Positions 23,298-23,507 of a stretch of 23,507 bases of DNA are shown one piece after another. The stretch comes from an uncultured Christensenella sp. GTDB taxonomy: Bacteria; Bacillota; Clostridia; Christensenellales; UBA3700. The first letter of the stretch is position 1; each line of letters begins with the position of its first letter. A program made the position numbers and the translations under genes. The notes beneath the pieces are model-generated. The model saw only the letters and a list, made by a program, of their open reading frames with translations. It was not told the DNA's origin and did no database searches. The DNA lies in assembly GCA_910584975.1 (NCBI GenBank), contig CAJUEA010000024.1:1-23507 (forward strand), written 5' to 3'.

Positions 23298-23507
23298 ATA
23301 AAATTTAAGCCTCGCAAAAGCGCAATTCCCATAGGGATTAAAAAATAAATATTTTATAAGAGTTGCACTTTCAAGCGATGAAAAAGAACAGGGTTTCAAA
23401 TCGAAGACCTGTTTCTTTTTACATATTTATTACAACTGACTGACTAACTTTATTACTTCTTCTTGCTATTCTATACTTGTCAAGCGACAGAAATAAAAAA
23501 TTCAAGG
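23298..23507. other. Non-coding tail of the window after cvpA
   Basis: No gene is recognisable in the last 210 bases. A small hairpin around 23326-23340 (AATTCC with GGGATT, one G-U pair) and a larger one at 23381-23420 are present. Two similar CAAGCGA words occur near 23372 and 23482, each inside a short inverted repeat. The region could be the start of an unrecognised structured RNA or simply the cvpA 3' region. Confidence 0.45.
23381..23420 (+). terminator. Probable terminator downstream of cvpA
   Basis: AAAAAGAACAGG (23381-23392) pairs with CCTGTTTCTTTTT (23408-23420) with one bulged T. The right arm is itself T-rich, as in intrinsic terminators. It lies 84 bases after the cvpA stop and could act in both directions. 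Confidence 0.65.

Overview
The window is about 23.5 kb of very AT-rich chromosome. It looks like the replication-origin region of an endospore-forming, low-GC Firmicute of clostridial type. Three kinds of evidence point there. Three genes belong to sporulation families (yabP, yabQ, yyaC). The gene set is the classical Firmicute origin neighbourhood: rpmH, rnpA, yidD, yidC, khpB/jag, mnmE, mnmG, rsmG, parB, dnaN, dnaA, recF. Promoters and ribosome binding sites are of the usual sigma-A and AGGAGG types. The sequence alone does not resolve genus or family.

Layout. The left part (1-4008) is read entirely on the minus strand: four tRNAs (Val cut by the window edge, Glu, elongator Met, initiator Met), a Ppx/GppA phosphatase, yabP-yabQ, and an MTA/SAH nucleosidase. 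From 4009 to 7584 there is a gap of about 3.6 kb without a credible gene. It holds four perfect DnaA boxes near its left end, four parS or parS-like sites, and a strong strand-composition switch near 6.3 kb. To its right the rpmH-to-parB block and a small membrane protein are read on the plus strand (7723-16495). The gap is therefore the best candidate for the origin of bidirectional replication and for the ParB loading zone.

Further right, a methyltransferase gene, dnaN and dnaA are read on the minus strand (16591-20538), against the predicted fork direction. A second cluster of DnaA boxes lies between dnaA and dnaN. recF, separated from dnaN and turned around, diverges from dnaA. yyaC (minus) and cvpA (plus) follow. 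Compared with the usual rpmH / oriC / dnaA-dnaN-recF order, the dnaA-dnaN block appears inverted and moved about 14 kb from rpmH.

How the parts connect. DnaA, DnaN and RecF serve initiation, the sliding clamp and repair at forks. ParB should load on the parS sites in the gap; no parA is present. RpmH, RnpA, YidD, YidC and KhpB link ribosome protein supply, tRNA processing and membrane insertion. MnmE and MnmG modify tRNA wobble uridines, and RsmG methylates 16S rRNA. YabP, YabQ and YyaC belong to sporulation.

The most unexpected signals are a six-copy intergenic repeat with core CAAAAATCGRTA, a dnaA promoter placed so that its mRNA should be leaderless, a parS-like inverted repeat split by 7 bases, and the two separated DnaA-box clusters.
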